64,000 bases of DNA. Origin: Anaerolineales bacterium (GTDB taxonomy: Bacteria > Chloroflexota > Anaerolineae > Anaerolineales > Villigracilaceae). Positions within the stretch are counted from its first letter, which is position 1, and every line of letters starts with the position of its first letter. Positions 60,415-64,000 of this stretch are shown here, piece by piece. The notes beneath the pieces were generated by a model that was not told the origin of the DNA, searched no databases, and saw nothing but the letters and a program-made list of their open reading frames with translations. A program made the position numbers and the translations under genes. The stretch is taken from NCBI GenBank assembly GCA_016932715.1, contig JAFGCG010000087.1:1-64000 (forward strand). Reading direction: 5' to 3'.

Positions 60415-61296
60415 ATGAAAACCAGGAAATTGAAGAGAAGCATTGTAAGCATACTTGTCCTGATGAGTTTATGTGTCGGGGGATACCTGCTCTATGACCG
60501 AGGCCGGCCTGCACCCCTCCCCATGAAACAGAAACTTTATGAGGGGATCATCTACCGGCGCGTGGTCCGGATCTTGCCGCGTCCGATGATTGCGCATGTC
60601 TTGGCAATTGACACAAAACAAAAAGGGATTGAATTCCTGGTCACACCGCCGGATTCGGAGGGAGAGAAACCGCTGAACGCGCGGACGACATCTCAGTTCC
60701 TCGCGGAGTTCGACCTGCAGATCGCGGTCAACGGCGATAGGTTCCTGCCCTGGTGGTCGCGCGGTCCCACCGACTATTATCCGCACGTCGGCGATCCTGT
60801 TGCTCCTGTGGGGTTTACCGCCTCGAACGGCAAAGTGTATTGGATCGGCGATATCGAGGAGGTCGGCATCGAACCGACTCTTTATATCAGCCGCAGAAAT
60901 GTCCTGGGCTTCAACAACCAGCCAAACCGGGTGCATAACGCGATTTCCGGCGACCGCATGATCGTGATCAAAGGGCAGGTCGCACCGGACTTGAACGATA
61001 AGGGACTCGAACCGCGCACGGCCATCGGGATCAACCGCAATGGACGTTATCTTTATATCGTCGTTGTGGATGGCCGCCAGCCCTTTTACAGTGAAGGCGC
61101 AACCTTTACCGACCTGGCGGAACTGCTGATCGATCAGGGCGCGCACATGGGGATGAGTCTCGACGGGGGCGGTTCCTCGACGATGGTCATCGAAGGAAAA
61201 GATGGTAAGCCGGAAATCCTGAATTCACCGATTGACATTTACATTCCGGGCAGGGAAAGACCGGTAGGGAATCATCTGGGGATTTATGTAAAGTAA
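60415..61296 (+). CDS. Phosphodiester glycosidase (NAGPA) family protein
   Basis: The 293-residue protein has one N-terminal membrane helix (SIVSILVLMSLCVGGYLLY). It has the phosphodiester-glycosidase core motifs IAVNGDRF, RTAIGINRNGRYLYIVVVDGRQ in outline, and the C-terminal GMSLDGGGSSTMVIEG. NAGPA-like enzymes cleave GlcNAc from phosphodiester bonds; bacterial copies act on envelope polymers. The extracytoplasmic location fits this. Confidence 0.9.
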   Translation: MKTRKLKRSIVSILVLMSLCVGGYLLYDRGRPAPLPMKQKLYEGIIYRRVVRILPRPMIAHVLAIDTKQKGIEFLVTPPDSEGEKPLNARTTSQFLAEFDLQIAVNGDRFLPWWSRGPTDYYPHVGDPVAPVGFTASNGKVYWIGDIEEVGIEPTLYISRRNVLGFNNQPNRVHNAISGDRMIVIKGQVAPDLNDKGLEPRTAIGINRNGRYLYIVVVDGRQPFYSEGATFTDLAELLIDQGAHMGMSLDGGGSSTMVIEGKDGKPEILNSPIDIYIPGRERPVGNHLGIYVK

Positions 61297-61323
61297 GGCA
61301 GGATGCCATCCTGCCCCACGCAA

Positions 61324-62181
61324 CTAGAACGCGATCTCGCCGATCTGTTCGAAGTCCACGTCGAACAATTCTTCCGCGTCCATCTCCGCCTCGGCCTGGT
61401 CGATGTCCCCGGCGCGGACGCCGCGTTCGCAGTAGGACCTGTAGGTGCAGAAAGCGCACTTTTGACGGTCCTCCGTCAGCGGGTAGGAAGAAGCGGATGC
61501 CACTTCCTCCGAGAGCTTGACCAGCAGATCCCAGTCCCGCTTGAATTGGGCGGTTGTGTAAGGGAAGCAGGCGGGTTCGTCGGGAAACTCTGCAAACCAG
61601 TAGATCATTTCGATCTGTTCCGGTTCGAAAGGCTTGCCGTTGTTCAGGTGCGCGCCAGCCTGGACCAACAAAGCGCGATAGACACGCGTTTGCATGCGCG
61701 CGGCAAGCCATTCATTGCGCGGTCGCTTGCGATAGGTCTTCCAATCGTAGATGATGGCTTTTCCGTCCCGGAGGGCGATCAGATCGTACTTCGCCAGCAG
61801 GCGGTACCTGCCAAGCGGAGCGGAGAGGGTCGCCTCGGGATATAAACCTAACAGGTTTTTACCCCCTTCACTTTGTTCCGGGGGTGCTTCGCGAAAACCT
61901 GTTAGGTTTTTTTGAAAATTCTCCCACCACCTTTGCAAATTCGGCGTGTTCGCGAATTTAGCGATCTGCTCCGCCGGGATCCCGATCAGATGCTGCTGGA
62001 CAAGCCGGTGGAAGTATTCGCCTTCCTGCTGGTGTTTCTCGTTCTCCAAAGCCGGTTCCGTTTCCACGGCAGGGTAAGAGAGACGATCCAGATAACGAAG
62101 TTTGAATCGCTGGGCGCAATCGACGTAATCCTGAAGCGAGGACTGCGAGAGGGTGGTCAATTGGAAGGGTTGTGTCTCCAT
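61324..62181 (-). CDS. PD-(D/E)XK nuclease family protein (RecB/Cas4-like)
   Basis: The 285-residue protein has the helix LSQSSLQDYVDCAQRFKLRYLDRL at the N-terminus, with Cys19. YDLIALRDGKAIIYDWKTYRK carries the PD-(D/E)XK catalytic D..DWK motif. The C-terminal CAFCTYRSYC forms, with Cys19 or similar, an iron-sulfur cluster as in Cas4/AddB. It is a probable 5'-3' exonuclease or repair nuclease. No cas genes are near. Residues about 92-111 are coded by an inserted repeat (61844-61913). Confidence 0.85.
   Translation of the reverse strand: METQPFQLTTLSQSSLQDYVDCAQRFKLRYLDRLSYPAVETEPALENEKHQQEGEYFHRLVQQHLIGIPAEQIAKFANTPNLQRWWENFQKNLTGFREAPPEQSEGGKNLLGLYPEATLSAPLGRYRLLAKYDLIALRDGKAIIYDWKTYRKRPRNEWLAARMQTRVYRALLVQAGAHLNNGKPFEPEQIEMIYWFAEFPDEPACFPYTTAQFKRDWDLLVKLSEEVASASSYPLTEDRQKCAFCTYRSYCERGVRAGDIDQAEAEMDAEELFDVDFEQIGEIAF
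61844..61913. repeat. Inverted repeat AAACCTAACAGGTTT..AAACCTGTTAGGTTT inside the nuclease gene
   Basis: Two palindromic units, AAACCTAACAGGTTTT (61844-61859) and AAAACCTGTTAGGTTT (61894-61909), face each other. Between them is ACCCCCTTCACTTTGTTCCGGGGGT, split as CCCCCTTCA and CCGGGGG. The element stays in frame and encodes KNLTGFREAPPEQSEGGKN. Several such units are known from related genomes (from memory). Confidence 0.75.
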
Positions 62182-62275
62182 CCTGTGACTGAATTATAGC
62201 ATTGTGTGAAAGAGCCACTGTTGAAATGAGTTCGGTTATACTTCGGGAGTTAACTCATTTTGAGGAGATGGATGT

Positions 62276-63103
62276 ATGGATTGGATCAGTCAACCCGAAA
62301 CCTGGATTGCGTTTCTCACGCTTGTAGTGCTCGAACTTGTTCTGGGTGTGGACAATGTAATTTTTATTTCGATCCTGGCGAGTAAACTGCCGCAAAACCA
62401 GCAGCAGCGGGCGCGGACCACAGGTATCATGCTGGCTGTGGTCACCCGCGTCTTGCTCCTGCTGTCCCTTTCGTGGATCATTGGACTGGAAGAACCACTT
62501 TTTTCCCTAATTGGTTTTGAAATTTCGGGTCGCGACCTGGTATTGATCGCAGGCGGGCTCTTCCTGCTTTGGAAAAGCGTGCATGAGATACACCAGAAAC
62601 TGGAGGGTGAGGAAGGCCGCGTCGCGGCAAAGGTTACAGCAGCGTTTTGGAGCGTGATCGTTCAGATCATGCTGCTGGATATTGTTTTCTCTCTTGATTC
62701 GGTAATCACTGCGGTTGGTATGGCGAATCGGATCGAGATCATGATCGCGGCAGTTGTGATCGCCGCCGTTGTGATGGTCTTTACTTCGGGACCCCTTGGG
62801 AGTTTCGTCGAGCGGCACCCAACGATCAAGATGCTGGCGTTGAGCTTCCTGTTGTTGATCGGTTTTACGCTGATCGTCGAAGGGCTGCACCAGCACATCC
62901 CGAAGGGCTACATTTACTTCGCCATGGGCTTTTCTGTCTTTGTCGAGATGCTCAACCTGCGCGTGCGTGGGACCGCGCGCGCACCGGTCAATTTGCGTGG
63001 ACCCTATGCACAGGCGATAGCGGGCGGGGTGGCAGCGGAAGTTGTGAATGTGCCAGCGAAAGCCCCGGAGAAGAGAAAAACGGGCAGGAAAAAGAAGAAA
63101 TAA
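62276..63103 (+). CDS. TerC family integral membrane protein
   Basis: The 275-residue protein has about eight helices. It has the two TerC motifs with paired acidic residues, ELVLGVDNVIFISILAS and IMLLDIVFSLDSVITAVGM, which form a metal site. TerC members export manganese or other metals and load exoenzymes. A Lys/Arg-rich C-terminal tail lies in the cytosol. GAGG and GGAG precede the ATG. It converges with pyrG, separated by a strong two-way terminator. Confidence 0.9.
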   Translation: MDWISQPETWIAFLTLVVLELVLGVDNVIFISILASKLPQNQQQRARTTGIMLAVVTRVLLLLSLSWIIGLEEPLFSLIGFEISGRDLVLIAGGLFLLWKSVHEIHQKLEGEEGRVAAKVTAAFWSVIVQIMLLDIVFSLDSVITAVGMANRIEIMIAAVVIAAVVMVFTSGPLGSFVERHPTIKMLALSFLLLIGFTLIVEGLHQHIPKGYIYFAMGFSVFVEMLNLRVRGTARAPVNLRGPYAQAIAGGVAAEVVNVPAKAPEKRKTGRKKKK

Positions 63104-63108
63104 TGTCG

Positions 63109-63149
63109 AACAAAATGAGGTGGATTTCCGTAGTCCACCTCATTTTGTT
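63109..63149. terminator. Bidirectional terminator between TerC and pyrG
   Basis: A perfect 16-base stem (63109-63124 with 63134-63149, AACAAAATGAGGTGGA and its complement) closes a nine-base loop. It has U-rich tails in both directions and ends with the pyrG stop codon on the minus strand. Confidence 0.85.
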
Positions 63150-64000
63150 TATTTCTTCCCGCTCTTTTCCTTCGCTGCTTTAATAAACCCCGAGAATAGC
63201 GGATGCGGCCTCATCGGCCGGGACAAAAACTCCGGATGGAACTGGCTGCCGACCATAAAGGGATGGTCTTCCAGTTCCGCAATTTCCACCAGCCTGCCGT
63301 CGGGCGACATGCCCGGAAAATTCATTCCGGCTTTCTCGAATTCCTGTTTGTAGGCATTGTTAAATTCGAAGCGGTGACGATGACGCTCGTCCACCTGATC
63401 CGTGCCGTTGCCATACGCCAGGGCAGCCTTCGATCCTTTTTGGAGCTTGCAGGGATAGAGCCCGAGGCGCATGGTCCCGCCCATGTCGGTGATCGAGCGT
63501 TGATCGAGCATCAAATCAATGATGGGGTATTCCGTGCTGCGATCGAACTCCGATGAATTCGCGTCCTCATGATTGAGGACCCCGCGCGCGAAGTCGATGC
63601 ACATCACCTGCATCCCCAAACACAGGCCGAGATAAGGGACTTTCCGCTCGCGCGCATAACGTGCCGCCATGACTTTGCCTTCGATGCCGCGTGAACCAAA
63701 ACCGCCGGGAACAAGAATACCATCCGAATTCCGGATGATATCCCAGCCTTTGTCCTTTTCCAGGTCGGCGGAATGGACCCAGCCGATCTCCATTTCCACA
63801 TCATTGGCAAGCGCGGCGTGCTTGAGCGCCTCGCGCACCGACATGTAGGCATCCTGCAGTTCGACATATTTTCCCACCAGTGCCACTTTCAGGGTGGGCT
63901 TTGGTTTTCGTACCCGTTCCACAAGTTTCTCCCAGGGTTTCATGTCGGGTTTGCTTGTGGCTTTCATGTTCAGCTTCTCGACCAGATAATCTCCGACGCC
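63149..64000 (-). CDS. pyrG: CTP synthase, C-terminal part (runs off the window edge)
   Basis: CTP synthase makes CTP from UTP, ATP and glutamine. The 284 codons visible cover the linker and glutamine amidotransferase domain. GILVPGGFGSRGIEG, the nucleophile region LGLCLGMQVMCIDFARG (Cys in GLCLGMQ), QRSITDMGGTMRLGLYP (the regulatory L11-like loop) and the final HPEF catalytic pair are all intact. The N-terminal synthetase domain lies beyond base 64000. The frame enters the window open. Confidence 0.96.
   Translation of the reverse strand, partial: GVGDYLVEKLNMKATSKPDMKPWEKLVERVRKPKPTLKVALVGKYVELQDAYMSVREALKHAALANDVEMEIGWVHSADLEKDKGWDIIRNSDGILVPGGFGSRGIEGKVMAARYARERKVPYLGLCLGMQVMCIDFARGVLNHEDANSSEFDRSTEYPIIDLMLDQRSITDMGGTMRLGLYPCKLQKGSKAALAYGNGTDQVDERHRHRFEFNNAYKQEFEKAGMNFPGMSPDGRLVEIAELEDHPFMVGSQFHPEFLSRPMRPHPLFSGFIKAAKEKSGKK

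Noticed and set aside
61324-62181. cas4 of a CRISPR system
   Set aside because: The nuclease has a Cas4/RecB-like core and iron-sulfur cysteines, but no direct-repeat array or other cas gene is present in the window.

Overview
The window looks like chromosome of a Chloroflexota bacterium of the class Anaerolineae (inference). It has a GC-rich, mostly collinear housekeeping and accessory gene set. It also carries families such as the DUF2905 protein, the WL-motif TPR protein and PT-rich lipoproteins, and many short dispersed repeats in both intergenic and coding DNA. There are no phage, transposase, rRNA or CRISPR signals. The only RNA gene seen is tRNA-Val(CAC).

Layout. 0.1-6.8 kb: an orphan sugar-type ABC ATPase, then a minus-strand group: zinc alcohol dehydrogenase, DASS-type anion transporter, and a SAM methyltransferase interrupted by two adjacent in-frame TGA codons; then ICMT-like, DUF5680 and upp genes. 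6.9-12.7 kb: a radical SAM protein and a TetR-controlled MacB-like cassette (two ATPases plus a double FtsX permease) behind a clear promoter/operator. 12.8-26 kb: ruvB, secreted glycosidase, beta-CASP nuclease, queA, family-5 UDG, an in-frame-TGA peroxiredoxin, a cyanophycinase-like/CysRS-tail fusion, pyrimidine-nucleoside phosphorylase, a giant TPR protein and ndk. 26-33 kb: response regulator-thpR-rsfS, an ECF sigma/anti-sigma pair, tRNA-Val, LysM-M23 peptidase, MFS and SRAP. 33-40 kb: selB, a coiled-coil protein and three complex I-like membrane proteins. 40-56 kb: lipoproteins, CapA, an OSB-synthase-like enolase-superfamily enzyme, a DUF4129/MoxR/DUF58 operon, a PHP protein and secG. 56-64 kb: peptide-binding protein, M20 dipeptidase, DUF1385, phosphodiester glycosidase, PD-(D/E)XK nuclease, TerC and the 3' part of pyrG.

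The most interesting theme is selenocysteine. The window carries selB (33373-35271, minus) and two genes whose reading frames are broken only by TGA. One is a peroxiredoxin-like protein with a UPYC active site. The other is a methyltransferase with tandem TGA-TGA. Each TGA site is followed at bacterial SECIS spacing by a perfect or near-perfect hairpin with G in its apical loop. TGA is an ordinary stop for several neighbours (for example the genes ending at 3853, 9431, 42216 and 50063), so the code is not globally reassigned. selA, selD and tRNA-Sec are not in this window.

The second theme is repeats. Several short repeat families occur both between genes, often as inverted pairs, and in frame inside conserved genes (alcohol dehydrogenase, queA, UDG, capA, PHP protein, PD-(D/E)XK nuclease), where they encode extra surface-loop peptides.
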